Below, one piece after another: positions 17,013 to 26,174 of a stretch of 64,000 nt of DNA. Every line of letters starts with the position of its first letter. Positions within the stretch are counted from its first letter, which is position 1. Both the position numbers and the translations under genes were made by a program. The stretch is from Nocardia rhamnosiphila NBRC 108938 (GTDB taxonomy: Bacteria; Actinomycetota; Actinomycetes; Mycobacteriales; Mycobacteriaceae), in contig NZ_JOAJ01000004.1 of the NCBI RefSeq assembly GCF_000720425.1, positions 124,001 through 188,000 on the forward strand, in the 5' to 3' direction. The notes beneath the pieces were generated by a model. It worked only from the letters and a program-made list of their open reading frames with translations. It was not told where the DNA came from and made no database searches.

Positions 17013-18305
17013 TCACAACAGGTTCCAGTCCTCCAGGCCCTGGTAGAGCGGGAAATCGTTGGCGAGTTTCTTGACCCGCCCGCGCAGCGCGTCCAGGTCG
17101 GCACCACCCGCGAGGGCGGTGGCGATGATATCGGCGACCTCGGTGAACTCCGTATCGCCGAAACCGCGGGTGGCCAGCGCGGCGGTGCCGATACGCAGGC
17201 CGGAGGTGACCATCGGGGGGCGCGGGTCGAAGGGGACGGCATTACGGTTGACCGTGATCCCGACCTCGTGCAGCAGGTCTTCGCCCTGCTGGCCGTCGAG
17301 ATCGGAGTTGCGCAGATCGACCAGGACCAAATGGACGTCGGTGCCGCCGGTGAGGACGCTGATGCCCTTACCCGCGACGTCGGCGCCGGTGAGGCGTTCG
17401 GCGAGGATCTTGGCGCCGGTCAGGGTGCGCTGCTGGCGTTCGGCGAACTCGGGGGTGCCGGCGATTTTGAACGCCACCGCCTTCGCGGCGATGACGTGCA
17501 TCAACGGGCCGCCCTGCTGCCCGGGGAACACCGAACTGTTGAGCTTCTTGGCGTAGTCCTGTTTCGCCAGGATGAGGCCCGAGCGGGGGCCGCCGAGGGT
17601 TTTGTGGACGGTGGAGGAAACCACATCGGCGTGCGGGACCGGGGAGGGGTGCAGACCGGCGGCGACCAGCCCGGCGAAATGCGCCATATCGACCCACAGG
17701 TAGGCGCCGACCTCGTCGGCGATCTCCCGGAACGCCGCGAAATCCTGGTGCCGCGGATACGCCGACCATCCGGCGACGATCACCTTCGGCCGCGCCTCCC
17801 GCGCGATCGCCCGCACATTGTCCATATCCACGCGGTGGTCTTCCTTGGAGACTCCGTAGGAGTGGACGTCGTACAGCTTGCCGGAGAAGTTCAGCCGCAT
17901 GCCGTGGGTGAGGTGGCCGCCGTGGGCCAGGTCCAGGCCGAGCAGGCGGTCGCCCGGATCGAGCAGCGACATCAGCACCGCGGCGTTGGCCTGCGCGCCG
18001 GAATGCGGCTGCACATTCGCGAAATCTGCGCCGAACAGCGCCTTGGCGCGCTCGCGGGCGAGGTTCTCGACCACGTCGACGTGTTCGCAGCCGCCGTAGT
18101 AGCGACGACCGGGATAACCCTCGGCGTACTTGTTGGTGAGCACACTGCCCTGCGCCTGCAACACCGCGCGCGGCACGAAGTTCTCCGACGCGATCATTTC
18201 CAGGGTGTCGCGTTCGCGGGCGAGCTCACCCGCCATCGCGGTGGCGAGTTCGGGATCGAGCTCACCGAGAGACTGGGTATTGACAGAGGCGGTCGTCTGC
18301 GTCAC
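17013..18305 (-). CDS. glyA: Serine hydroxymethyltransferase
   Basis: About 430 residues. This PLP enzyme converts serine and tetrahydrofolate to glycine and methylene-THF, the main one-carbon source. Motifs: [33 protein letters not shown] near the N-terminus, [24 protein letters not shown], and the PLP-binding lysine in [12 protein letters not shown] (about residue 238). Of two tandem GTG codons at the start, 18305 is exactly 6 nt after TACACT, consistent with a leaderless mRNA; 18308 is the alternative. A 38-bp terminator follows. Confidence 0.97.
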   Translation of the reverse strand: MTQTTASVNTQSLGELDPELATAMAGELARERDTLEMIASENFVPRAVLQAQGSVLTNKYAEGYPGRRYYGGCEHVDVVENLARERAKALFGADFANVQPHSGAQANAAVLMSLLDPGDRLLGLDLAHGGHLTHGMRLNFSGKLYDVHSYGVSKEDHRVDMDNVRAIAREARPKVIVAGWSAYPRHQDFAAFREIADEVGAYLWVDMAHFAGLVAAGLHPSPVPHADVVSSTVHKTLGGPRSGLILAKQDYAKKLNSSVFPGQQGGPLMHVIAAKAVAFKIAGTPEFAERQQRTLTGAKILAERLTGADVAGKGISVLTGGTDVHLVLVDLRNSDLDGQQGEDLLHEVGITVNRNAVPFDPRPPMVTSGLRIGTAALATRGFGDTEFTEVADIIATALAGGADLDALRGRVKKLANDFPLYQGLEDWNLL

Positions 18306-18575
18306 CACGCCAGTGTATGAGTCAGCCCCGGCCGACCTTCAATTGCCCCGTCCTCGGCGAGGCGGGGTCGGAGCCGCGTGATCCCGGTTCTCCACGCCAC
18401 CGTCGGCGTCGCTGCGCTCCTTCCCCGTGTCGCTCCGGAGCCGGGCCGGGCACCGACCCCGGCCGCGGGCCACCGGAAACGATGGGAGGTGTACCTCCGA
18501 GGTGCCCGCAATCGGCGTCGGTAACCCACGACACCCGCCGGTGCTCGCAAAGACGCCGTGAACGTGGCGCCCCGC

Positions 18576-19772
18576 TCAGGCCGCGCGGAGGGCCGAAGGG
18601 ATGAGGGGTTCGTCCAGGAGACGGCGGAAGCGGTCGACACGGTCGTCCTCATCGGTGGCACGGTCGAGCCAGCCGCCCAGCAGCCGGTAGCCCTCCACGT
18701 AGGTGCTGACGTACGCGCGCCATAGCGGTGAGGACAGGAAGCGCAGCGACTGGCGGGCGCGATCGGGGGTGGTGAGCGACCAGCGCTCCAGGAAGGCGGC
18801 CACGTCGTCGGCGTCCTTGCCCTGGTCGTGCAGCATGAGCGCGGCATCCTGCCGGACCCCGAGGAGTTGGCCGGAGGCCTCGGCGAGCCGCTCGGCACGT
18901 TCGCCGTCGAACCGCAGTCCGAGGTCGGCGTAGATCTCCTGGGCCCACCGGCCCCATCCGGGCCCGACGATCGAGCGCAACGCGAGATCCGCCAACCCTT
19001 CGGCCATCAGGCACTGCGGGGTGTTGACCAGGAAGATCGTCTGCTCGGCCTGCCCGGCGGCCACCAGGCCGGCCTCTTTGCGGCAGTGCTCGGTGTGGTG
19101 CCCGGGGTAGGACTCGTGCGAGATGAGCCGGGGCAGATTCGCCATATGCTGGCGCAGGTCGGAATTGATGGCGACCGTCGAACGGTAGTTGCCGAGGTAA
19201 TAGTTGAAACCGGACCACGGCTTGTCACCGACCACCTCGTAGGTGACGTGTTCGTGGTCGGGCAGCGGGTATCGGGCGCGGACCAGTTCGCGCAGTGCGC
19301 CGGAGAACGCCGCGACGCAGGCCTCGAGCTTGTCCGGCGGGATCTCATCGGCTTTGCGATGGGCCGCCATCCGCTCCGTCAGCGGACCCGATCCGGCCAG
19401 AACCTCGTCGATCCTGCGGTGCGCCTCCTGGTAGTCGGCGGGGTCACCGGGCGCGATCTCGACGTCGAAATAGGCACGGACCTCATCGACGAAACCGATA
19501 TCGTCCCCGGCGAACTTGCGGCCCGAGCATTCCAGCGCCCGCAGATGCACATCGATGAACTCGGTCCGCTCCGCGGTGAGACCGGCGTTCGGCAGTTCCG
19601 CACGTAAGCGCGCGGCCGTCCGGGCCAGGTCCCGGGGTTCGGGCTTCGGCGCGTTCTCGACCTCCTGCCGCAGCCGCGGGTCGGCCGTGTAGGCGTCGAC
19701 GAACCCCTCTTCGATCCGGTCGAATGCCAGACCGAGCCGCAGGTATTCGATCACCAGGGGATGGGCTTCCAT
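18576..19772 (-). CDS. DUF885 family metallopeptidase-like protein
   Basis: 398 residues with the DUF885 signature: NYYLGNYRSTVAIN, HESYPGHHTEH (219-229, the HExxxGH zinc-type motif) and a third-ligand segment MAEGLADLAL about 30 residues later. The family resembles M32/M3-type gluzincin peptidases. There is no signal peptide, so it is probably cytosolic. The substrate is unknown. ATG 19772 lies 7 nt after TAGGGT on the minus strand, and a second TTAGGGTC lies 15 bp further up, so the mRNA may be leaderless. It is divergent from coaA. Confidence 0.88.
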   Translation of the reverse strand: MEAHPLVIEYLRLGLAFDRIEEGFVDAYTADPRLRQEVENAPKPEPRDLARTAARLRAELPNAGLTAERTEFIDVHLRALECSGRKFAGDDIGFVDEVRAYFDVEIAPGDPADYQEAHRRIDEVLAGSGPLTERMAAHRKADEIPPDKLEACVAAFSGALRELVRARYPLPDHEHVTYEVVGDKPWSGFNYYLGNYRSTVAINSDLRQHMANLPRLISHESYPGHHTEHCRKEAGLVAAGQAEQTIFLVNTPQCLMAEGLADLALRSIVGPGWGRWAQEIYADLGLRFDGERAERLAEASGQLLGVRQDAALMLHDQGKDADDVAAFLERWSLTTPDRARQSLRFLSSPLWRAYVSTYVEGYRLLGGWLDRATDEDDRVDRFRRLLDEPLIPSALRAA

Positions 19773-19961
19773 GGCCTCGACCCTAACGGGAGGACCCTAA
19801 TGGACCCCCCGATCCCCCCGCTCCCCGCCGAGGGGCAGAATTCAGCCATGAGGGCACAGCCAGAGCGCCGGACCTGCCGGGGTCGCGACAGCCGCAGCGG
19901 CGGAATCCCACGCGCAAGGCACCGCGAGCACGAGTGTCCGGCAGAGTGGAGCGCTGAGTAG

Positions 19962-20894
19962 ATGGCCAAGGCGAGCGAGCCGAGTCCGTATGTGGAATTC
20001 GACCGGAAACGGTGGCGGGAACTGCGCAAATCGACTCCGCTGGTGCTCACCGAAGAGGAACTGATCGGACTGCGGGGTCTGGGTGAACAGATCGACCTGG
20101 AAGAAGTCGCCGAGGTCTACCTGCCGCTGGCCCGGTTGATCCACCTGCAGGTCGCGGCGAGACAGCGCTTGTTCGCGGCCACCGCCACCTTCCTCGGGGA
20201 ATCACATCCGGACAAGCAGGTCCCCTTCGTGATCGGTGTGGCCGGCAGCGTGGCGGTCGGCAAATCCACCACGGCCCGCGTACTGCAGGCACTGCTGGCC
20301 CGCTGGGACCACCATCCCCGCGTCGACCTGGTGACCACCGACGGATTCCTCTACCCCACGGCGGAACTCACCCGGCGCGGGCTCATGCACCGTAAAGGCT
20401 TCCCGGAGAGCTACGACCGCCGCAAACTGCTTCGCTTCGTCACCGAAGTGAAATCGGGTGCCGAAGAAGTGTGCGCACCGGTCTATTCACATATCTCCTA
20501 CGACATCGTCCCCGGCGAATTCCACTGCGTACGCCAGCCGGATATCCTCATCGTCGAAGGGTTGAACGTTCTGCAGACCGGGCCACGGCTCATGGTCTCG
20601 GATCTGTTCGATTTCTCCATCTATGTGGACGCGCGGATCGAAGATATCGAAAACTGGTATGTCCGAAGGTTCCTGAGCCTGCGGGCCACCGGTTTCGCCG
20701 ATCCCAAAGCCCACTTCCATCACTACGCGAGGTTCACCGACGCCGAGGCGACGGCCGCCGCGAAGGACATCTGGAACTCCACCAACCGCCCGAATCTGGT
20801 GGAGAACATCCTGCCCACCCGCCCCCGCGCGACCCTGGTCCTGCGCAAGGACTCCGACCATACGATCAACCGGTTGCGCTTGCGGAAGTTGTGA
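19962..20894 (+). CDS. coaA: Type I pantothenate kinase
   Basis: A 310-residue kinase for the first committed step of coenzyme A synthesis: pantothenate plus ATP to 4'-phosphopantothenate. The P-loop GSVAVGKS is at 95-102, followed by [21 protein letters not shown], and [14 protein letters not shown], all characteristic of bacterial CoaA. It is feedback-inhibited by CoA in the studied homologues. Length and position next to glyA match the M. tuberculosis locus. A hairpin and a MITE-like repeat follow the stop. Confidence 0.97.
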   Translation: MAKASEPSPYVEFDRKRWRELRKSTPLVLTEEELIGLRGLGEQIDLEEVAEVYLPLARLIHLQVAARQRLFAATATFLGESHPDKQVPFVIGVAGSVAVGKSTTARVLQALLARWDHHPRVDLVTTDGFLYPTAELTRRGLMHRKGFPESYDRRKLLRFVTEVKSGAEEVCAPVYSHISYDIVPGEFHCVRQPDILIVEGLNVLQTGPRLMVSDLFDFSIYVDARIEDIENWYVRRFLSLRATGFADPKAHFHHYARFTDAEATAAAKDIWNSTNRPNLVENILPTRPRATLVLRKDSDHTINRLRLRKL

Positions 20895-20976
20895 GGGTAG
20901 CGGCCGGGATTATGCGCACAGGCGAGCGCAAGGCCGGCAACGTCGACGGGCGAGCAAAGAACCTGGACATCGAATG

Positions 20977-20998
20977 TCGACGCAACCCAGTGCGTCGA
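20977..20998 (+). terminator. Hairpin downstream of coaA
   Basis: TCGACGCA and TGCGTCGA form a perfect 8-bp stem with a 6-nt loop, 82 nt after the coaA stop and just before the repeat element. Confidence 0.5.
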
Positions 20999-21014
20999 GT
21001 CTTACGAGACACCT

Positions 21015-21128
21015 CAAAGGGTTGAGGCCCGTCTCGCCGTTTCGGCCTCGAAAGCGCATGCGCCGAAGGCTCGAGTCTCGAGGCCGAAACGGCGAGACCA
21101 AGGGGGCCTCAACCCCGCGCGCCGCAGG
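21015..21128 (+). repeat. MITE-like palindromic repeat, copy 1
   Basis: A 114-bp element with long imperfect terminal inverted repeats: GGGTTGAGGCC plus GTCTCGCCGTTTCGGCCTCGA occur at the left end and, inverted with a 5-nt insertion, at the right. The centre is GCATGCG. A second copy lies at 60761-60911 in the opposite orientation, sharing the terminal 24 nt on one side and about 55 nt on the other. It has no coding capacity. It lies between the convergent coaA and prenyl synthase genes. Confidence 0.8.
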
Positions 21129-21136
21129 CACGCAAA

Positions 21137-21916
21137 TCAAACACCGTAGCGGCGGTGGCGGGCGGCGTAGTCGCGTAAGGCGCGGAGGAAGTCGACGCGG
21201 CGGAACTCGGGCCAGTAGACCTCGGTGAACCAGATCTCGGAGTAGGCGCTCTGCCAGAGCAGGAAGCCGGAGAGCCGCTGTTCGCCGGAGGTGCGGATCA
21301 CCAGGTCGGGGTCGGGTTGGCCCGAGGTGTAGAGGTGCTGGCCGATGGCGCTGACCGTAATGGACTGGACCAGGTCTTCGCCGGTTTCGCCGGCCGATAT
21401 CTCCTGGCGGACCAGTTGGCGGACGGCGTCGGCGATTTCTTGCCGGCCGCCGTAGCCGATGGCGACGTTGACGTGGGTGCCGGTGCGTTCGCGGGTGCGT
21501 TCGGTGGCGGTGCGCATTCGTTTGGCGACCAACTCGGGCAGGCCGTCCAGGGTGCCGACGATGCGGACCCGCCAGTTCTGTTCGGGGGCGGCGAGTTCCT
21601 CGACGACGTCGGTGATGACTTCGAAGAGGGTTTCCAGTTCTTCCTGGCCGCGGCTGAGGTTTTCGGTGGAGAGCAGGTAGACGGTGACGAGCTCGATTCC
21701 CTCGGCTTCGCACCAGCTGACCAGTTCGGCGACCTTGAGGGCGCCGACCCGGTGTCCGTGGGTGATATCGGTGAACCCGTTCTCCCGGGCCCAGCGGCGG
21801 TTGCCGTCGCACACCACCGCTACATGGCGCGGATGCTGTTTGTCCGCAAGCTGCTTGGCCAGACGGGCCTCGTAGATGCGATAGGGAAAGCCCCGCAGCC
21901 GACTCGGAAATTCCAC
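21137..21916 (-). CDS. Short-chain Z-isoprenyl diphosphate synthase (Rv1086-like)
   Basis: A cis-prenyltransferase of about 259 residues. Motifs run in family order: HVAVVCDGNRRWA (catalytic Asp), TVYLLSTEN, NVAIGYGGRQEI, DPDLVIRTSGEQRLSGFLLWQSAYSE, and the C-terminal FLRALRDYAARHRRYG. It resembles the M. tuberculosis Z-farnesyl diphosphate synthase Rv1086, which makes the precursor for decaprenyl phosphate, more than the long-chain UppS. GTG 21916 is chosen because it matches the family length; the upstream open frame to 22411 overlaps the hemolysin III gene. It is divergent from hemolysin III. Confidence 0.9.
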   Translation of the reverse strand: MEFPSRLRGFPYRIYEARLAKQLADKQHPRHVAVVCDGNRRWARENGFTDITHGHRVGALKVAELVSWCEAEGIELVTVYLLSTENLSRGQEELETLFEVITDVVEELAAPEQNWRVRIVGTLDGLPELVAKRMRTATERTRERTGTHVNVAIGYGGRQEIADAVRQLVRQEISAGETGEDLVQSITVSAIGQHLYTSGQPDPDLVIRTSGEQRLSGFLLWQSAYSEIWFTEVYWPEFRRVDFLRALRDYAARHRRYGV

Positions 21917-22038
21917 GACGACCAACAGTACGCCTCTTCCGGTCGGGGTCCGTAGTTGTGGCGGAATGCGATGGCGATCACGGCCGCGGCGGAGACAGCC
22001 CCTGTCGGCGGGTGAACCGGTACAGTAGCCACGAGAGA

Positions 22039-22058
22039 AACCTACGCCGCCGTAGGTT
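22039..22058. promoter_or_regulatory. Inverted repeat between prenyl synthase and hemolysin III genes
   Basis: AACCTACG and CGTAGGTT form a perfect 8-bp inverted repeat with a 4-nt spacer in the divergent promoter region. It is a probable operator for a dimeric repressor; the regulator is not identified here. Confidence 0.55.
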
Positions 22059-22178
22059 ACCCACGAGTCAAGTATCGCCCCGCGAGCGGGCCGCGGAGGC
22101 ATCCGCGGTCCGCACCGGCGGCGGGCCGTCGCGCTGCCGCCGGAAGGCGAGCAGCGCATACTCGAGCCAGGAGGCAAC

Positions 22179-22958
22179 GTGTCCGACCCGTCCCCCGGCG
22201 GTCCCCCGAATCCCGGCGACCTCGATCCCACCGGCCCCCTCGCCGGTGCCGCGGTCGACCCACGGACCGGCCCGAACAGCGACGATCCGCTCCCCAACCC
22301 CGCCGACTCACTGGTCGCGCTGGTCAAACCACGGATGCGCGGCTGGATCCACACCTGGGCCACCGGCATCGCCGCGGTGGCCGTGATCGCGCTGGTCGCG
22401 ACGGCGGCCACCGTCTCGGCGACAGCGGTCGTGGCGACCCTGATCTACGGACTCACCATCTGCGCTCTGTTCGGGATCAGCGCCGTCTATCACCGCATCA
22501 CCTGGCAGACGGTCCAGGCCCGGACGCGGATGAAACGCGCGGACCACTCGATGATCTTCCTGTTCATCGCGGGCACCTACACCCCGTTCGCGCTGCTCGG
22601 CCTACCCGAGCCGACCGGGCAGATCCTGCTCGCCGTGGTGTGGACGGGCGCGCTGGCCGGCGTCGCCCTGAAGCTGCTGTGGCCACTCGCGCCACGGTGG
22701 GTGGGGGTGCCGTTGTACCTGCTGCTCGGCTGGGCGGTGGTGCCGGTGGGCGGCGAACTCTATCGTTCGGTCGGCCTGCCGGCGGTACTGCTGCTGGTCG
22801 CCGGTGGACTGGCCTACAGCATCGGCGCGGTCCTCTACGCCACCCGCTGGCCCAACCCGTGGCCGAGCACCTTCGGCCACCACGAGTTCTTCCACGCCGC
22901 CACCGTGGTGGCCGCGCTCTGCCACTACGCGGCGGTCTGGCTGGTGCTGCTCGGTTGA
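22179..22958 (+). CDS. Hemolysin III/TrhA (PAQR) family membrane protein
   Basis: 259 residues: a Pro/Asp-rich cytosolic N-terminus of about 50 residues and then seven predicted membrane helices. The PAQR signature is present: SAVYHRITWQ with its conserved His, DHSMIFLFIAGTYTPFAL in the next helix pair, and a final GHHEFFHAATVVAALCHY with the metal-binding His cluster. Bacterial members influence membrane lipid homeostasis; 'hemolysin' is a historical name. GTG 22179 follows AGGAGG. The Rv1085c-Rv1086 pairing is kept. Confidence 0.92.
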   Translation: MSDPSPGGPPNPGDLDPTGPLAGAAVDPRTGPNSDDPLPNPADSLVALVKPRMRGWIHTWATGIAAVAVIALVATAATVSATAVVATLIYGLTICALFGISAVYHRITWQTVQARTRMKRADHSMIFLFIAGTYTPFALLGLPEPTGQILLAVVWTGALAGVALKLLWPLAPRWVGVPLYLLLGWAVVPVGGELYRSVGLPAVLLLVAGGLAYSIGAVLYATRWPNPWPSTFGHHEFFHAATVVAALCHYAAVWLVLLG

Positions 22959-23010
22959 GCGAGCTCGTTCCCGGACCGCTGACCAGGTACGTCGATTAGG
23001 CTGCTGAGTC

Positions 23011-23058
23011 GTGTCCTTCGATTCCGGCCGCCCGCGCTCCAGCGGCCACCGCGGGTAA
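23011..23058 (+). other. Possible 15-codon upstream ORF before the cyclase
   Basis: GTG 23011 opens a frame MSFDSGRPRSSGHRG that stops at TAA 23056-23058, 7 nt before the cyclase ATG. TAGGCT (22997-23002) ends 8 nt upstream, so the mRNA could begin near this GTG. It may act by translational coupling, or be chance. Confidence 0.25.
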
Positions 23059-23065
23059 CCCGCCG

Positions 23066-24592
23066 ATGGCCTACAGTGTCGGATCCCGGCCCCGGGCCGG
23101 GATGGTCACCCGGCTGATGCAGTGGACCGTCCTCGCCCGCTGGGGACTGGCGTCGGTCGTCATCGCCGCCCACCTCAGCGGTCTCGCGGTCATCGTGACC
23201 CAGCTGGTGCTCATCGGCTTTCCCGGTCGCGTCGGCGCCGATCAGCTGAGCGGGCTGATGCTGGTCACCGTCTACCCCATCGTCGCGTCGCTCTTGGGAA
23301 TCGCACTGGCCGTCCGCGACCGGATGAGCTATTTCGCCTGGCTGGACAGTTCCCGCAAGCCAACCCCCGAGGAAGCGCGGCGGATCCTGCACCTGCCGCT
23401 CGCCATCACTCTGCGCTCGCTGGTGATGTGGGCGCCCGGGGTGGCGCTGTCGGCGATCCTGCTGGCCGGCCTGACCACCGAGAAGGACCTCACCGTCCTG
23501 CTCGCGATGTTCACCGTCGGCGGACTCGAATCGGCCGGCCTGACCTACCTGATCGTGGACCGGGTCATCCGGCCGGTGGTGCCGATCGTGGCCGGAGTAC
23601 TCGGCGCGACCATGCACTGGAGTTCGTCGGTGTTCGTCCGGGTGGCGCTGGCCTGGGCGGTCTCGGGCGCCATGCCGCTCAGCGCGCTGATCGTGGTGCT
23701 CGCCGATCCGGCCACCTCCATGGAACACCGGATCCGGACCGGTATCTATCTCGCCGCGATCAGCCTGGTCGTCGGGGTGCTGGCCACCTGGGCGCTGACC
23801 CGGGCCGTGGCCTCGCCCCTGCGGACGCTGCGGATAGCGGTGGACCGGATCACCCGGGGCGATCTGGATGTACGGGTGTCGGTGGGCAGCGCCAGTGAGA
23901 TCGGCCGGTTGGAACATTCGGTGAACGAGATGTCGGCGAACCTGCGCGAGCGGTTGCGCATGCGGGACGTGTTCGGCCGGCACGTCGGCGAGGAGGTGGC
24001 CGAGCGGGCACTCGCCGGGGGTATCGATCTCACCGGTGACGTGCGGGAGGTTTCGGCGCTGTTCGTGGACGTCACCGGATCGGTGGCGATCTCCACCGGC
24101 CTCCCGCCGCAGGAGTTCGTGGCCAAACTGAACCGGCTCATGGCCACCGTGGTCGCCGCGACCGAGGACAACGACGGGCTGGTGAACAAGTTCGAAGGTG
24201 ACGCGGCGCTGTGTATCTTCGGTGCCCCGATCGCGCTGGCCGACAACGCGACTCCGGCCCTGCGCGCCGCGCGCCGGATCCGCGACGAGGTCCTGGCGGC
24301 GGGCGAACTCGATATCGGTATCGGCGTGGCCCGGGGCCGGGTGTTCGCCGGGGACGTCGGGACCGACACCCGCCGGGAGTACACGGTGATCGGGGACGCG
24401 GTGAACGCGGCGGCCCGGCTCACCAGCCGCGCCAAGGAGGTACCGCGGCGCATCCTGGTCTCCCAGAGTGTGGTCGATGCCGCCGCGGCGGGCGAGCGCG
24501 CGGAGTGGGTGAAGTACGGAGCTGTCGCGTTGCGCGGTATCGACGCACCGACCCCGTCCTGGACCGACCGCGAACACGAGGCGCCGCCCTGA
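23066..24592 (+). CDS. Membrane adenylate cyclase with HAMP domain (class III)
   Basis: 508 residues. Six predicted N-terminal membrane helices (about 25-245) lead to a HAMP domain (about 246-300) and a class III cyclase domain (about 325-490). Catalytic residues are complete: metal Asp335 (LFVDVTG) and Asp379 (EGDA), adenine-selecting Lys375 (NKFEGD) and Asp444 (IGDA), and Asn447 and Arg451 (NAAAR). The architecture matches the Rv1318c-Rv1320c cyclases of M. tuberculosis. It makes cAMP in response to an unknown membrane signal. It converges with the WYL gene; the stops are 8 nt apart. Confidence 0.93.
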   Translation: MAYSVGSRPRAGMVTRLMQWTVLARWGLASVVIAAHLSGLAVIVTQLVLIGFPGRVGADQLSGLMLVTVYPIVASLLGIALAVRDRMSYFAWLDSSRKPTPEEARRILHLPLAITLRSLVMWAPGVALSAILLAGLTTEKDLTVLLAMFTVGGLESAGLTYLIVDRVIRPVVPIVAGVLGATMHWSSSVFVRVALAWAVSGAMPLSALIVVLADPATSMEHRIRTGIYLAAISLVVGVLATWALTRAVASPLRTLRIAVDRITRGDLDVRVSVGSASEIGRLEHSVNEMSANLRERLRMRDVFGRHVGEEVAERALAGGIDLTGDVREVSALFVDVTGSVAISTGLPPQEFVAKLNRLMATVVAATEDNDGLVNKFEGDAALCIFGAPIALADNATPALRAARRIRDEVLAAGELDIGIGVARGRVFAGDVGTDTRREYTVIGDAVNAAARLTSRAKEVPRRILVSQSVVDAAAAGERAEWVKYGAVALRGIDAPTPSWTDREHEAPP

Positions 24593-24600
24593 GCGCTGGG

Positions 24601-25572
24601 CTAGGGCGCTCCGTAGCGAATGGCGATGGCGGCGGCGCGGTCGCGCAGGCACGTACGCATCGACGGCGGGGCCAGTACTTCCGCGTCCGTGGTGAGCTGC
24701 CACAGCGCCCATTCGGCGTGCCGCGCATCCTGGAAGGTCACCTCCAGCCGCAACCAGCCGTCCGCGTCGGCTTCCTCGGTGCCGACGGTCAGCGCGGTGC
24801 GCACCAGCTCGTCCCGCCGCGCCGGGTTCACCCGTACCAGGATGGCGATCCGGTCACCGCCGTTGCGGAATCGGGTACTGCGTTCCCGCCAGGCACGGCT
24901 CAGATCGACCCGGTCCGAGCGCTCGGCCGGTTCGGGAAGTACTTCTGCCGCCGAGACCCGCGATAACCGGTAGGTGCGTTCCGCGCCGGATCTCGTGGCC
25001 AGCAGATAGCTCTGGTCGCGCACGGTGACCAGGCCGATCGGGTCCACTGTGCGCCACGCCGGGGTCCGGTCGACAGCCGCATAGTGGATGCGCAGCTTAT
25101 GTCCGGCGAGCACCGCACGCCGGATCTCGGCCGATATGTTGCCGGGCACCTCCTCGGCGACCGACCGGCGCGCCAGCAGATCGATCTCCGGGTCGATGAG
25201 CAGTCGCTGCGCCACGTCGGCGGCGGTGTTCCGATGGCTTTCGGGTAGCGCGTCGACCACCTTGAGCATGGCCGAGGCGAGCGCCGAGCCGAGACCGAAT
25301 GCCTGCGCGCCGCGCCGCGATCCGGCGACCAGCAGGGCGAGCGCCTCGTCGTGGTTGAGCCCGGTGAGTTCGGTCCGGAACCCGGGTAACAACGCGAAAC
25401 CGCCGTGCCGACCGCGTTCGGCGTAGACCGGGACACCGGCCGCGGACAGCGCCTCGATATCACGTAGCACGGTGCGGGTGGACACCTCCAGCTCGCCGGC
25501 CAGCTCCGTCGCGGTCAGCCGGCCGCGCTGACGCAGCAGCAGCACCAGTGACACCAACCGGTCCGCGCGCAT
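24601..25572 (-). CDS. WYL-domain transcriptional regulator (YafY type)
   Basis: A 323-residue regulator. An N-terminal winged HTH (RADRLVSLVLLLRQRGRLTATELAGELEVSTRTVLRDIEAL) is followed by a WYL domain (about 135-215; KLRIHYAAVDRTPAWRTVDPIGLVTV) and a C-terminal WCX-like extension. WYL proteins sense ligands, often nucleotide- or DNA-damage-related. ATG 25572 lies 6 nt after TACAGT, consistent with a leaderless mRNA; the ATG at 25596 is upstream of that element. A perfect inverted repeat sits between it and the divergent ridA-like gene. Confidence 0.92.
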   Translation of the reverse strand: MRADRLVSLVLLLRQRGRLTATELAGELEVSTRTVLRDIEALSAAGVPVYAERGRHGGFALLPGFRTELTGLNHDEALALLVAGSRRGAQAFGLGSALASAMLKVVDALPESHRNTAADVAQRLLIDPEIDLLARRSVAEEVPGNISAEIRRAVLAGHKLRIHYAAVDRTPAWRTVDPIGLVTVRDQSYLLATRSGAERTYRLSRVSAAEVLPEPAERSDRVDLSRAWRERSTRFRNGGDRIAILVRVNPARRDELVRTALTVGTEEADADGWLRLEVTFQDARHAEWALWQLTTDAEVLAPPSMRTCLRDRAAAIAIRYGAP

Positions 25573-25593
25573 CCGGGAACTGTAACCCGAATA

Positions 25594-25612
25594 CACGACA
25601 CAGGATGTCGTG
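25594..25612. promoter_or_regulatory. Inverted repeat, probable WYL-regulator operator
   Basis: CACGACA and TGTCGTG form a perfect 7-bp inverted repeat with a 5-nt spacer, 22 bp upstream of the WYL start codon. ACGACA/TGTCGT is a common pattern upstream of YafY-type genes in actinomycetes, so it is most likely an autoregulatory site also controlling the divergent gene. Confidence 0.6.
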
Positions 25613-25703
25613 ATTGGTCGGCATGCTTGCCACCACGGCGTCCCGGACCGCGGCTACCGCGCCGATGGGCGTACGTACTTCACCGAATCGAACGGAGCTC
25701 GAC

Positions 25704-26123
25704 GTGGCAGTGAAACGAGATGTGGCAGTGAAACGAACAGCGGTCAACCCGGTGGCTTGGTCGACGGAGATGGGTTTCAACCAGGGCGAACTCGTCTCCG
25801 GTCACACCCGGACCCTGTACTGCTCGGGGCAGACCGCGATGAACGGCGACGGTAGACCGCAGCATGCCGGTGATATGGCAGCCCAGCTGGCGTTGAGCCT
25901 CGACAACTTGGCGGCAGTGCTCGGCGAGGCCGGTATGTCCCTGGTGAACCTCGTCAGGCTCAACGTCTACACCACCGATGTCGACCTGCTGTTCCAGCAC
26001 TACGGCGTACTCGTCTCGCGGCTGGGTGCATCCGGCGTGGCACCGGCCACCACGATGCTCGGAGTCACCCGGCTGGCGATTCCCGGCCAACTGGTCGAGC
26101 TCGAGGGGACCGCCGTCGACTGA
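25704..26123 (+). CDS. RidA/YjgF family protein
   Basis: 139 residues of the YjgF fold: FNQGELVSGHTRTLYCSGQTA, a NLVRLNVYTTDV segment carrying the substrate-carboxylate-binding Arg, and a C-terminal PGQLVELEGTAVD. RidA proteins hydrolyse reactive enamines/imines made by PLP enzymes. GTG 25704 follows CGGAG. The N-terminus contains an exact 15-bp duplication (GTGGCAGTGAAACGA at 25704 and 25722), giving VAVKRD-VAVKRT and two usable GTG starts. It is divergent from the WYL gene, which probably controls it. Confidence 0.85.
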   Translation: MAVKRDVAVKRTAVNPVAWSTEMGFNQGELVSGHTRTLYCSGQTAMNGDGRPQHAGDMAAQLALSLDNLAAVLGEAGMSLVNLVRLNVYTTDVDLLFQHYGVLVSRLGASGVAPATTMLGVTRLAIPGQLVELEGTAVD

Positions 26124-26174
26124 GCCCGGTATCGCCGCCTCCGCGCGGCCGCCGGTAGGCGGCGTCGGGGTCTC

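Noticed and set aside
22000..22411. An N-terminal extension of the prenyl synthase frame up to 22411
   Set aside because: It overlaps the hemolysin III coding region and is longer than any cis-prenyltransferase N-terminus.
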